64,000 bases of DNA from Roseiarcus sp963770275 (GTDB taxonomy: Bacteria; Pseudomonadota; Alphaproteobacteria; Rhizobiales; Beijerinckiaceae): positions 62,001-126,000 of the forward strand of contig CAVYPD010000058.1 in the NCBI GenBank assembly GCA_963770275.1, written 5' to 3'. The position numbers and the translations under genes are program-made. The notes beneath the pieces are model-generated. The model did no database searches and was not told where the DNA came from. It worked only from the letters and a program-made list of their open reading frames with translations. Positions 17,554-27,187 of the stretch are shown piece after piece; the stretch's first letter is position 1, and each line of letters starts with the position of its first letter.

Positions 17554-18981
17554 CTATTTGATGCGGCCAGCTTCCTTCAGGGTCTTCTCCTGGAAGTTGG
17601 CGACGTTATCCATCGTCGTCTTGGCGTCCTGCTGGCCTGTCACCGCTTTCGTGTACTCTTCCTGCTGCTCGGTCAGGAGCTCGAAGAACTCTGGGATGTG
17701 CCAGAAGTCTTTCTGCCAGTCGAGGCTCTCCGCCCAGGTACGATTCCAGGGACGGAAGGTCACATAGCTCGGGTCCGTGTACACAGACTTAAGCGCGCTC
17801 TGTCCGCCGGCTTTGGCGAAAGCGATCTGAGTGTCCTTCGACAGCCACCACTTGCAGAAGTCGAGCGCTTCCTTGGTCTGCAAGTCGGTGTTCCACGTCA
17901 TCAGCACGAACGGCTGTCCACCGATTTGCGACGTCCGCACAATGCCCTTGTCGGTCTTGAGGCCCGGCATTTGCGCGAAGGCGATCTTGTCCACCACCTT
18001 GGAGGTCGCCGGGTTGATCGAGCTTTCCGCAAATCCGATCCACTCGAGGTTGCTCGCCACCTTGCCGGCCCGGAAGAGTTCGTCCGTCTTGAAGATGTCG
18101 AGATTGCCAGTCGTTGCCTCCGGCGGCATATACTTCACGAACGACAGCAGGTGCTCGAACGCCTTGACCGCCGTCGGCGAATTGACGACGCCGACTGCAT
18201 GGGCGTTGGGCTGCTTCGTCTCGTCCCAGATATCCGCGCCGTGCTGCCAGACGAACTGATGCGTGGATGTCGTGAAGAAGTCGTAGCCCTTGCCGACCTG
18301 GAACTCGACGCCATAGAAATCGTCATCGAGCGGCTTGTTCATCAGCATCTCGCCCTTCTTGCGCTTGAAGAACTCGCCGATGTCCTTGTAATTATCCCAC
18401 GTGATCTGGTCCATTTCCTCGGGCGTGCAGGGCAGTTTATAGTTGTACTTCGTTTTGAAGTTTTTCTGCTCGGTATCGTCGCAGAAGACATCTTTTCGGA
18501 AGTAATTGATTACGAGGTCCGGCATCTGCGGGAAGCCGTACAGCTTGTCGGACTTATAAGGGTAAGTCGAGTAGGCGTCTTTCACCGCCGGATGCAGGTC
18601 CTTGAAGACGGCCTGCAGGTCCGGATCGGCGTCCACGTATTTGTTGATGTTGAGGTAGTAGCCGCCCTCGATGAAAGCGCCCAGCCACTGGCTGTCGGAC
18701 ACCGCCATGTTGTATTTCTTCTCGCCTGACGTCAGCGAGGCGTTGAGGCGGGTATAGTAGTCCGGCCACGGGATGAAATCGACGTCGAGCGTCACCTTGT
18801 TGCCGGACTTCGACTTGTAGGTCTTGTCGAACAGATCCTTCATGATGTGGGTTGGCGGCCAATCCGGGACCGCCATTTTCAGAGTCACGTCCTCGGCGGA
18901 CGCAGGCCCGCTCGCGAGGCCTGCGGCGAGCATTAGGGACGCCGCCGCGAGGCCGGACGCCATCATTGCTTTCATCGTCAT
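17554..18981 (-). CDS. sugar ABC transporter periplasmic substrate-binding protein
   Basis: A 475-residue extracellular solute-binding protein of the CUT1 class. A clear Sec signal peptide (MTMKAMMASGLAAASLMLAAG..., cleavage near ASA-ED at residue 29) is followed by LKMAVPDWPPTHIMKDLFDK. TWNTDLQTKEALDFCKWWLS near the C-terminus is typical of the family. ATG 18981 has gggagga upstream. It is longer than usual, as in glycerol- and polyol-type binding proteins. Ligand is not determinable; the TIM barrels and dehydrogenase nearby suggest a sugar, polyol or cyclitol. Confidence 0.9.
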   Translation of the reverse strand: MTMKAMMASGLAAASLMLAAGLASGPASAEDVTLKMAVPDWPPTHIMKDLFDKTYKSKSGNKVTLDVDFIPWPDYYTRLNASLTSGEKKYNMAVSDSQWLGAFIEGGYYLNINKYVDADPDLQAVFKDLHPAVKDAYSTYPYKSDKLYGFPQMPDLVINYFRKDVFCDDTEQKNFKTKYNYKLPCTPEEMDQITWDNYKDIGEFFKRKKGEMLMNKPLDDDFYGVEFQVGKGYDFFTTSTHQFVWQHGADIWDETKQPNAHAVGVVNSPTAVKAFEHLLSFVKYMPPEATTGNLDIFKTDELFRAGKVASNLEWIGFAESSINPATSKVVDKIAFAQMPGLKTDKGIVRTSQIGGQPFVLMTWNTDLQTKEALDFCKWWLSKDTQIAFAKAGGQSALKSVYTDPSYVTFRPWNRTWAESLDWQKDFWHIPEFFELLTEQQEEYTKAVTGQQDAKTTMDNVANFQEKTLKEAGRIK

Positions 18982-19017
18982 GCTTCGTTCCTCCCTTGGC
19001 GCCTATATTTTGCGCCA

Positions 19018-20110
19018 CTATTTTCGGCTTATGGCCGAACCGTTATGACCTCTGAATAGATAGATCTTCGCCGGGTCAATGATAATCGGAAGCCGATCGC
19101 CTTCTTTGATGTTCGCCGCCTGAGCCTCCGGCAGGACCATTCGGAACGGATGGCTGTTCGAAATCAGCGATACGACGGTGACGTCTCCGAGCGGCTCGAG
19201 CTGCTGAACGGTTGGTTCGCTCGAGGCGGGCGCGCCTTTCGCGAGCCGCACGTCGGACGGCCGCACGCCAAGCGCCAATGACTCACCGGCGGCCATCGGT
19301 TCGGCGAAGCGCTGGGGCGTCAGCGGACCGAACGGCGTCTCGAGACTCACCCCATCGCCACCGACCTTCACGTCGAAAATATTCATGTGCGGAGAGCCGA
19401 TCTTGCCGGCGACGTAGCGATCGACTGGCCGTTCGTAGAGATCGTCCGGCGAGCCCTGCTGAACGGCCCGGCCGTCGCGCAAAACCGCGATCTCCTCGCC
19501 CATCGAGAGCGCTTCGAGTTCGTCCGGAGTTGCGTAGACGACGGTCATGCCGAACTGCCGATGCAGCCGCTTGAGCTCGGCGCGCATATCGTACCTGAGC
19601 TTGGCGTCGAGATTTGTGAGCGGTTCGTCCAGAAGCAGAAGCTTCGGCCTGCGGATGAGCGAGCGACCGAGCGCAACGCGCTGCTGCTCGCCTCCCGACA
19701 GTGTCGCCGGCTTCTGCTGAAGCCGATGCGAAAGCTTCAGCATCTCGGCGGTCTCGCCGACGCGCTGCGCGATCTCCGCGCGCGGAAGACCATCTTCCAC
19801 CAAAGGATAGGCCAGATTCTTGAAGACGTTGAGGTGGGGATAGAGCGCGAAAGACTGAAACACCATCGAGACCCCGCGGCCTCGAATGGGCGCGTTCGTC
19901 ACATCCCGGCCGCTGATATGAATAGAGCCGCTGTCGGGCGGCGACGAGGCCCGAGATGGCTCGCAGCGTCGTCGTCTTGCCGACCGAACTCGGGCCGAAC
20001 AATACGAAAAAACAGCCCTCGGGAACTTCCAGGCTCAATCGATCCAGCGCTCGGATCGAGCCATAGGTCTTCGTCAAATCCGACAAGGACAATGCGACCG
20101 CTCTCGCCAT
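19018..20110 (-). CDS. CUT1-type sugar ABC transporter ATPase A, frameshifted, H-loop His replaced
   Basis: About 363 residues. MARAVALSLSDLTKTYGSIR leads to Walker A GPSSVGKTTTLR. One extra base near 19938 separates AISGLVA from PDSGSIHISGRDVTNAPI. The Q-loop region is VSMVFQSFALYPHL, the signature is LSGGEQQR and Walker B is LLLLDEP. The H-loop, normally THD, reads YATPDELEAL, with a Pro codon at 19525-19527 in place of His. This ATPase therefore has a normal signature but a defective switch, the mirror image of the ATPase at 14325-15414. Located 36 bases upstream of the binding protein. Confidence 0.85.
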
Positions 20111-20155
20111 TACCCCTTTCCCCTCCCCCGGTTTCAGTCGTTTGAAAGTTCGCGC

Positions 20156-21322
20156 CTACGCGCCCGCTGCGCTACTGTGTGACGGCTCCTCCCACCGACC
20201 CGAAGCAGCCGAGCGCAGCACGGCGTCAGTCACCTGATCCGTGGCGAGGCCGTCGCGGAATGTCGGCGCAGCCGGCTTGCCGGATTCGAGCCCGTCGATG
20301 AAATCGGCTGCCTGATGAATGAAGCTATGCTCGTAGCCAATCTGCAGTCCCGGCACCCACCAGTGCTTCATATACGGATGATCACTGTCCGTGATGTGGA
20401 GCGATCGCCAGCCGCGCACGATTCCTTCATCGCGATGGTCGAAGTACTGCAGACGGTGAAGATCGTGGAGGTCCCAGAAGATCGAGGCGTGTTCGCCATT
20501 GATTTCGAACGTATAGAGCGCCTTGTGACCGCGCGCGTAGCGGGTGGCCTCGAAAGACGCGAGCGAGCCATTTGCGAAGCGCGCAAGGAAGAGGCAGGCG
20601 TCGTCGATGCTGACCGGCTCGACCTTGCCCGTGAGGTTGTGGCTTCTCTCCTTGACGAAGGTTTCTGTGAGCGCTGTGACCTTGTCGATGCTTCCGTTCA
20701 GCCACATGGCCGTATCGATGCAGTGCGCCAGGAGATCGCCAGTGACCCCGCTGCCTGCAACGCTTGCATCGAGCCGCCAGAGCGCAGCTCCGCCCTGCGG
20801 CAGGTCTTTGGAGATGGTCCAGTCCTGCAGGAACTTCGCCCGGTAGTGATAGATCTTTCCTAGCCTTCCTTCGTCGATGAGATGTTTGGCCAGGGTCACC
20901 GCCGGCACGCGGCGATAGTTGTACCAAACCATGTTCGGGACCTTCGCCTTCTCGACCGCGGCAACCATCTTCGCCGCCTCAGTCTCATTGCGGCCGAGAG
21001 GCTTCTCGCACATGACCATTTTGCCCGCCTCAGCGGCAGCCACGGCGATCTCGGCATGCGTGTCGTTGGGCGAGGCGATGTCAATCAGGTCGATATCCTT
21101 CCTCGAGACGAGCTTTCGCCAATCAGTCTCGGAGGATTCGTAGTTCCAGTTTTTGGCGAAGGCCTGCACCTGCCGCTCATCCCGTCCACAGACCGCTTTG
21201 AGTACGGGTTCGCGTTTCAGATCAAAAAACTGGCTCACCTTTCCGAATGCATTCGAATGGGTGCGGCCCATGAAACCGTACCCAACAACGCCAATGTTAA
21301 GCTTCTTCTTTTCCCCGGCCAT
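20156..21322 (-). CDS. Gfo/Idh/MocA-family NAD-dependent dehydrogenase
   Basis: A 388-residue sugar or cyclitol dehydrogenase. The Rossmann motif is VVGYGFMGRTHSNAFGK, the conserved EKP is in MCEKPLGRN, and the active-site region includes GVTGDLLAHCIDTAMWLNG. C-terminal HPYMKHWWVPGLQIGYEHSFIH-type sequence is common in MocA-like inositol and hexose dehydrogenases. ATG 21322 (MAGEKKKLNIGVVG) is the best start. It sits between a TIM-barrel isomerase and the transporter ATPase in the same operon, suggesting oxidation and isomerisation of the imported compound. Confidence 0.87.
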   Translation of the reverse strand: MAGEKKKLNIGVVGYGFMGRTHSNAFGKVSQFFDLKREPVLKAVCGRDERQVQAFAKNWNYESSETDWRKLVSRKDIDLIDIASPNDTHAEIAVAAAEAGKMVMCEKPLGRNETEAAKMVAAVEKAKVPNMVWYNYRRVPAVTLAKHLIDEGRLGKIYHYRAKFLQDWTISKDLPQGGAALWRLDASVAGSGVTGDLLAHCIDTAMWLNGSIDKVTALTETFVKERSHNLTGKVEPVSIDDACLFLARFANGSLASFEATRYARGHKALYTFEINGEHASIFWDLHDLHRLQYFDHRDEGIVRGWRSLHITDSDHPYMKHWWVPGLQIGYEHSFIHQAADFIDGLESGKPAAPTFRDGLATDQVTDAVLRSAASGRWEEPSHSSAAGA

Positions 21323-21342
21323 ACCGCCCCTGCCCTCTTCGG

Positions 21343-22390
21343 CTATTGCGCCCAACCGTGAGCGTCGCGCACCTGCACCATCGCACCCAGAATGTCGTCC
21401 CACGTCTTCTGTTTCATCATGTCCGAGTTCGGGAACATGCACCCATCCCAGCAGATGTGTTTGCAGACTTTGGTGAGTTCGCCCTTGTCGTCGCGCAGCC
21501 AGTAGCCGGCGTGCCGCGTAATATCGAGTTTGCCATTCGGATCGCCGACCATGCAGTGACGTCCCGTCTTGTCGTGCGAGCCCTCGCCTTTGACGGTTGC
21601 GTCGTTCTGGGCGACATGGAAATCGATCGTCCAGGGTCGGAGCGCGTGCGCGAGCTTTTTTATCGCCTCGTCGAGCGCTTTTGGGTCGGCCCAATCGTAG
21701 CCCTTTGGAAGGATACGGTGCTCCGGGGCGTTGTATCCCATTGTGTAGAGCAGCGTGTGGGCCATGTCGGCCTGGAAGCCTAGGGTCTTCGGCCGCCCAA
21801 CCGCCTCCAGCAGGTCGACCATGTCCTTCCAGCTATGCATTCCGCCCCAGCAGATCTCGCCTTCAGCCGCCAGGCGCTCGCCGTGTTGATCGGCGACATC
21901 GCAAGCTTTGCCGAACGTCTTGGCGATCTGTTTCTGGTTCTCGGCCGGATTCGCCGCCCAATCATGCACCCCGGCTAGCGGAATCGATCCGGACAACTCC
22001 AGACTTGCGAATTCCAATGTCGCTCAGTTGCCGCGCAATGCGGCAGGCCTTTTCGACCATAGAGACAAATCTGTCGCGTTCTTCCTGCGAACCCATCGCT
22101 GAACCGCCGCCGACGGGCGGCCAGACGGGGGCGACCACCGAGCCGACCGCGAGCCCGTAGCCAGCGATCTTGTCGGCCAGGCGCTGGATGTCTTCCTTGG
22201 TCGAATCGATCGACGTGTGTGGATCGGCAAGAAAAAGGTCTACGCCTTCGAATTTCCCGCCATCGAACCGCGCGGCCGCGGTGAGCTTGAGCATGGTGTC
22301 GAGGTCGATCGGCGGCTCTGAATCCGGCCCCTTGCCGACGAGCCCCGGCCACATCGCGTTATGAAGCTTCGGGTATTCATTCCCGGGCAT
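21343..22390 (-). CDS. xylose-isomerase-like TIM barrel (third), frameshifted; first gene of the operon
   Basis: About 348 residues. The start is ATG 22390, preceded at good distance by gggagga, which itself follows an earlier in-frame ATG at 22402. The N-terminal part ends GVVRIDSAS, and one extra base near 21976 shifts the frame before GVHDWAANPAENQKQIAKTF. Metal ligands are visible in GEICWGGMHSW, LGFQADMAHTLLY and TIDFHVAQND. This is the promoter-proximal gene of the 11-gene cluster. Substrate unknown. Confidence 0.78.
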
Positions 22391-22473
22391 GCGTCCTCCC
22401 ATTTGTAGCTTCGGGTCAAACCCGAGCGCTTAGGGCAGAACCGGTTTGCCAGCCCCCCTAGCTTGTCGTTTTG

Positions 22474-22502
22474 ATTATACTGGTATGGCCAGTGACCAAA
22501 AT
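22474..22502 (-). promoter_or_regulatory. promoter of the 11-gene sugar operon overlapped by an inverted-repeat operator
   Basis: On the minus strand a perfect TATAAT lies at 22479-22474. A weak -35 (attttg or ttttgg) sits about 16-17 bases upstream at 22496-22502. The spacer is filled by ACTGG-tatgg-CCAGT (22479-22493), a perfect 5-5-5 inverted repeat that resembles operators of GntR/FadR-type repressors. The gene for such a repressor is not in the window. Predicted transcripts would start near 22467, about 77 bases before the first ATG. Bases 22503-22755 hold no recognisable gene. Confidence 0.65.
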
Positions 22503-22755
22503 AAGCAAGGCTGGGAAGAGTTTCGCTCGGCGATGTCCGCTAAAGCGAAGATGGCTTCTCCATACAACTCCCTTGTGCGACGAGCAGTCCTCCACAACGT
22601 CCCGAACATAGTGTGCCGCAGACTGCGACTTTAGCCTTTAAGGCCGCTAGGTGGATGACCGCTTTCCGCCGATACCGTTGAAAGTCCCTCTTTGATTGTG
22701 GGCGGAGGAGTGCCGTGATTTATTAGATCCTGCTGATTCGGCGGGAGAGACGGCG

Positions 22756-23716
22756 ATGATGGGCATTCAAGAAACGCCTGCGCGGCTGTTCTATGATTTC
22801 TGCCTTGAGGAACATGTCCCAGTCGACCATGTGCTCAGGGGCATTGACCGCCATCTCGCCCTCGATGACGTCCGCCAATCGCTGAAGCCGTTTTACAGCG
22901 GGATGGGTCGCCCCTCCGTCGATCCAGAGTTGATGATCCGCATGCTGATCGTCGGCTACTGCATGGGCATCCGATCCGAGCGCCGCCTGTGTGAAGAGAC
23001 TCACCTCAATCTGGCCTATCGCTGGTTCTGTCGGCTCGGACTGGACGGGCGAGTTCCTGATCAATCGACGTTCTCGAAGGACAGACACGGGCGCTTTCGC
23101 GAGAGCGATGCGTTGCGTCGGCTGTTCGAGAGCGTGGTGCAACGTTGCATCGCAGAGGGCCTGGTTAGCGCTGACGGGTTTGCGGTCGACGCCAGCTTGA
23201 TTGCGGCCGACGCCAATAAGCAACGATCGGTTCCAAGCCGCGCGTGGAAGCCCGAGGAGATCAGGGAAACCGCGACCCGCGCCGCGCGGGAGTACTTTGC
23301 CACACTCGACGACGCAGCGTTCGGAGCCGCCTCGCCTGTGACGCCGAAGTTCAACTCGCGATCCGATCCGGCGGCCCAATAGACAGGCGCACATAAGGGA
23401 CACGCCTTCTTCGCCTATGCCAATAACTACCTGATCGACACCTAACATGGCGTGATCGTCGATGTCGAAGCCACGCGCGCCACCGACAGGCTGAGGTTGG
23501 GGCGGCGCGGACAATGCTGGAGCGGACCGAGACGCGCCTCGGCATAAAGCCCGCATTCTTAGCCGCCGATAGCGCCTACGGCTCGGCGGAGAGCCTGTCT
23601 TGGCTGGCCAAACGCAAGGAGATCGCCCCACACATTCCGGTCTTCGACAAATCAAATCGAACCGATGGCACGTTCTCCCGCGCCGATTTCGTCTTCGACG
23701 CCGAACGCGACCGCTA
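22756..23716 (+). pseudogene. decayed IS1182-type transposase
   Basis: The N-terminal part (MMGIQETPARLFYDFCLEEH, then FYSGMGRPSVDPELMIRMLI, RSERRLCEETHLNLAYRWFC and VPDQSTFSKDRHGRF) is that of an IS1182/IS5-group DDE transposase. Decay is evident: a frame change near 23380 after FNSRSDPAAQ, a TAA at 23443-23445 within YLIDT*HGVIVDVEATRA (one substitution from CAA), another shift near 23490, then RTETRLGIKPAFLAADSAYG-SAE. The sequence stops after FDAERDR and the C-terminal third is missing. No terminal inverted repeats were identified. Bases 23717-23991 contain no gene I recognise. Confidence 0.82.
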
Positions 23717-23991
23717 GCGCGAACAGAGCCACGATGGCCGACGGCACCCGCGGCGCTGGCGGGAACGGCGTGAACCCAGCGGCAAGGCGGGCAACGGCAG
23801 CACCGCGAGAGCGCGTTTCTTGGAGCAATAGTCGGAGTTCACACGATGACGCGGCTCGCATCGAATCGAGCAATCTTATCCCGAACGCGTTGAAAGCAGG
23901 ATACCGCGGGGTCGAAGGTCGTCGGCGCAGGCCATTCGCCGTGCGCTGTCGGGAAGAACGGCCTCGTCGCGTACGCCGCGGTCCGTATTAA

Positions 23992-25234
23992 TTACTTGGC
24001 CGGTCGTAGTCCTCGGACGTCATTCCGGAACACAAAATAGACGCCGTCATCAGCCGCCGCAGAGCAGTCTCGATCGGTCAGACTCAGACGATAGACCGCG
24101 CTGTTGGGATACTCCCCTCCAAAACCGTTGGTGTAAGTGTATCCTCGTTGTGGATCAGGCTGCCGGTTCCGTATCGCGGTATTTCCAACTTGCGTTGGCT
24201 CTGGTGGCGCGATCGCTTTAACAATTTGCCGGATGCCGACAACGCCAGCCATCCTGCCATCGTCGTCGATGACGGCTAGGCTGTCTTCGCCGGATTGAGC
24301 CAGCATCTTTGCTGTCTCTTCCAAAGTAGTTTGGACGCTCACCCGGATTCGCGGCGGCACGGTCGTCGATACAAACGGATCCATAACGGCCCCGACTTGC
24401 AACACACGTCCTCGATTCACCTCTTTCACGAAGCGAGCAATGTATTCGTCAGCGGGCTTCAGCACGATTTCCTGGCTTGTTCCCTGCTGGATGACCTCAC
24501 CGTCACGCAGGATCGCGATCCGATCCCCAAGCCGCAGCGCCTCGTCAAGGTCGTGAGTGATGAAGACGATCGTCTTCTTGATCTCCTTCTGCAGGCCCAG
24601 CAACACCGTTTGCATATCCGCGCGGATCAAGGGGTCGAGAGCTGAAAACGCCTCATCCATGAGGAGGATTGGAGCATCGTTGGTCAAAGCACGCGCAAGG
24701 CCCACGCGTTGCTGCATGCCACCCGACAATTGATTGGGATATCGGTTCTGAAAGCCGCTAAGCCCCACCCGCTCGATCCAGAGCATAGCGTTCTCGACTT
24801 GCCGCTTGCGCGAGACGCCCTGAACTTCAAGGCCGTAGACCGCGTTGTCGAGCACCGTCCGATGCGGCAAAAGCGCGAACTTCTGGAAGACCATCGCGGT
24901 TTGGTGGCGTCGGAACTGAAGCAAATCTGCCTTGTGTCATCTTCACGACGTCGACGCCGTCTACGAGCACTTCACCAACCGTCGGATCGATCAGCCGGTT
25001 GATGTGCCGGATCAGAGTTGACTTTCCGGACCCTGAAAGGCCCATGATAACTTGAATGCAGCCGCCGGACATCGAGATGTTGATGTCTTTCAGGCCCAGC
25101 ACGTGCGAGTGCTGCTCCATGAGAGCAGTCTTGGATATTCCCCCCTTAACGGCGTCGACAAGGCGGGCCGCCTTCTCGCCAAAGATTTTGTAAAGATGCT
25201 TGATCTCGATGCCGTGGCCGACCCGGTCAGCCAT
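23992..25234 (-). CDS. proV: glycine betaine/proline ABC transporter ATPase ProV-like, frameshifted
   Basis: About 413 residues. The N-terminus (IEIKHLYKIFGEKAARL, then GGISKTALMEQHSHVLGLKD) is typical of ProV/OpuAA. Walker A is GLSGSGKST, the signature is LSGGMQQR, Walker B is ILLMDEAFSALD and the H-loop is FITHDLDEAL. One extra base near 24930 separates VVKMTQ from DLLQFRRHQTAMVFQK. A CBS-type stretch (MDPFVSTTVPPR..., SLAVIDDDGRMAGVVG) follows. The last roughly 70 residues after IVKAIAPP do not look like ProV and abut the decayed transposon, so the tail may be replaced or shifted. Start overlaps the permease stop. Confidence 0.85.
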
Positions 25235-26114
25235 GAACGGTTTCCCTGTGCTTTTGCAATCGGAGACCGAAGGCTTGGCTCACCCGATCGAAGATAACGG
25301 CGATACCCACAATCGCGAGCCCGTTGAACATGCCGAGAGTAAAATATTGATTGGCTATTGCCTTGAGCACCGGCTGGCCGAGTCCCTGCACGCCGATCAT
25401 GGACGCAATCACCACCATCGCGAGCGCCATCATAATCGTCTGGTTGATGCCCGCCATGATCGTGGGCATCGCCAGCGGCAGTTGGACGTTCCTGAGTTTC
25501 TGCCAATTTGACGAGCCGAAAGCGTCGGCGGCTTCGAGGACGTCTCGGTCGACCAAGCGAATTCCAAGGTTAGTGAGGCGGACCATGGGCGGAAGTGCGT
25601 AGATCACGACCGCTATCAACCCTGGAACTTTGCCGATGCCGAGCAGCATCACGACCGGGATGAGATAGACGAAACTCGGCATCGTCTGCATCACGTCGAG
25701 GATCGGATTGACAAAGTTCTGCACATGCGCGGAGCGCGACATGACGATTCCGATCGGAATGCCAATTACGACCGAGAGAACAGTGCAAACGACGATCATG
25801 GAGATCGTCCGCATCGTATCTTCCCACATTCCGAAATAACCAATCGCAAGCAAGATGATGACTGATCCCGCCACGACGCGAATGCTGCGGCTTGCGGCCC
25901 ACGCGATGAGCGCAATGACGGCGATCACGATCGGCCATGGGGTGTTAAGCATGAGCCTCTCGGAGAAGATTAGAAATGACTGGAGAGGACTGAAGAAGGC
26001 TTCGATGCTATCGCCATAGGCGCGTGTGAACTGCCGAAATCCCTCATCGATCGCCTTTTTGAAAGCCGTGAGGTAGGCGTCGTTCATTTGCGGAAACGTC
26101 GTCAGCCAAGTCAT
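25227..26114 (-). CDS. proW: glycine betaine/proline ABC transporter permease ProW-like
   Basis: A 295-residue permease with five to six helices after an amphipathic N-terminus (FFSPLQSFLIFSERLM). GIPIGIVMSRSAHVQNFVNP and LDVMQTMPSFVYLIP-VVMLLGIG are hallmark ProW stretches. The EAA-like loop is EAADAFGSSNWQKLRNVQLPLA. ATG 26114 follows gggagggg. It is coupled to proV downstream by an 8-base overlap. Confidence 0.92.
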   Translation of the reverse strand: MTWLTTFPQMNDAYLTAFKKAIDEGFRQFTRAYGDSIEAFFSPLQSFLIFSERLMLNTPWPIVIAVIALIAWAASRSIRVVAGSVIILLAIGYFGMWEDTMRTISMIVVCTVLSVVIGIPIGIVMSRSAHVQNFVNPILDVMQTMPSFVYLIPVVMLLGIGKVPGLIAVVIYALPPMVRLTNLGIRLVDRDVLEAADAFGSSNWQKLRNVQLPLAMPTIMAGINQTIMMALAMVVIASMIGVQGLGQPVLKAIANQYFTLGMFNGLAIVGIAVIFDRVSQAFGLRLQKHRETVHG

Positions 26115-26140
26115 GGGACGTCCCCTCCCATCCAAGAGGC

Positions 26141-26182
26141 TAAGGCCGCCGTGGCCTCGGAGGCGATGAAGCGGCGGCCTTA
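26141..26182 (-). terminator. intercistronic stem-loop after proX
   Basis: A 10-bp perfect inverted repeat (taaggccgcc / ggcggcctta) with a 22-base loop begins four bases after the proX stop and lies before proW. The loop itself contains complementary bases. As elsewhere in this window, a hairpin follows the binding-protein gene, probably stabilising its mRNA or attenuating transcription of the membrane genes. Confidence 0.65.
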
Positions 26183-26185
26183 ATT

Positions 26186-27187
26186 CTAAAGCGCGGCTTT
26201 AATCTTAGCCGCAGTATCGGGAGACACCCACTTCGTCCAGACGGGCTCGTAGTTCTTCAAAAAGTACTTCGCGCCGTCTTCCCCGGTCGCCTGGTTGTCC
26301 GTCATCCAGGCCATAACCTTCTGCACCGTATCGTTCGACCAGCCGCGGGTCTTGAGGTAGTCCAAGGCCGGGCCGGCCCGATCCGCGAACTTCTTCGTCA
26401 TTAAGGTCACGACGTGATCCGGAGGCCAAACATTCGGCTTGGGATCCGGGCAGGAGGCGACCGTGTTGCAACGCTTCCATTCCGCAGCGTCGGTGCTCGG
26501 CAGGCCGAAGCCGAGCCGAACCATCTTGTACTTGCCGAGGAGCGAGGTTGGGGACCAATAGTAGCCAACCCAGCCTTGCTTGTGCTCGTTCGCCTTGGCG
26601 ATGGATCCGTCGAGCCCGGCCGCCGACCCAGTGTCCACCAGTGTGAAATTATGCTTGTCGCCGTCATACGCCTTGAAGAACTGGGCTGTTGCGACTGTGC
26701 CTCCCCAGCCCTGCGGGCCATTGAAAACCGCACCCTTGCTGGGATCCTCGGGAGCAGGAAACAGCTCCGGATGCTTGAGTACGTCCGGGATCGTTTTAAC
26801 ATCCGGATGCGCATCGGCGACATATTGGGGGATGTACCAGCCCTGAATTGCGCCATCGGTAAGCGCCGTCGCGCCTTCAACAAGCCTGCCCTCTTTGACG
26901 CCGTTGCTCACGACCTGAGGCAGCAGATCTACCCACCCCTCGGGCGCCACGTCCGGCTCTCCCTTTTCCACCATCGAGGTGATGGTCGGAACCGTGTCGC
27001 CCGTGATGATGTCGGCGTTGCAGCCAAATCCTTTGTTCAGGATGAACTTGTCGACGTTCGCGAGGACTTCGGCGGATTGCCAGTTCATGCTCGCGATCGT
27101 TACGGCCCCGCAGTCGGCCGCAAACGCCGCGCTTGCGCAGGCAAGAGCGCCTGCAGCTATGCAGGTCGACAGAAGCAAAGATTTCAT
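26186..27187 (-). CDS. proX: glycine betaine/proline ABC transporter substrate-binding protein ProX-like
   Basis: A 333-residue periplasmic protein with a signal peptide (MKSLLLSTCIAAGALACASA, cleaved near AFA-AD). The mature start CGAVTIASMNWQSAEVLANV and GDTVPTITSMVEKGEPDVAPEGWV match OpuAC/ProX-type betaine-binding proteins. Several aromatic residues (QGWVGYYWSPTS, GPQGWGGT) could form the usual cation-binding cage for a quaternary ammonium group. First gene of proXWV. The divergent dehydrogenase suggests that the import serves catabolism rather than only osmoprotection. Confidence 0.87.
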   Translation of the reverse strand: MKSLLLSTCIAAGALACASAAFAADCGAVTIASMNWQSAEVLANVDKFILNKGFGCNADIITGDTVPTITSMVEKGEPDVAPEGWVDLLPQVVSNGVKEGRLVEGATALTDGAIQGWYIPQYVADAHPDVKTIPDVLKHPELFPAPEDPSKGAVFNGPQGWGGTVATAQFFKAYDGDKHNFTLVDTGSAAGLDGSIAKANEHKQGWVGYYWSPTSLLGKYKMVRLGFGLPSTDAAEWKRCNTVASCPDPKPNVWPPDHVVTLMTKKFADRAGPALDYLKTRGWSNDTVQKVMAWMTDNQATGEDGAKYFLKNYEPVWTKWVSPDTAAKIKAAL

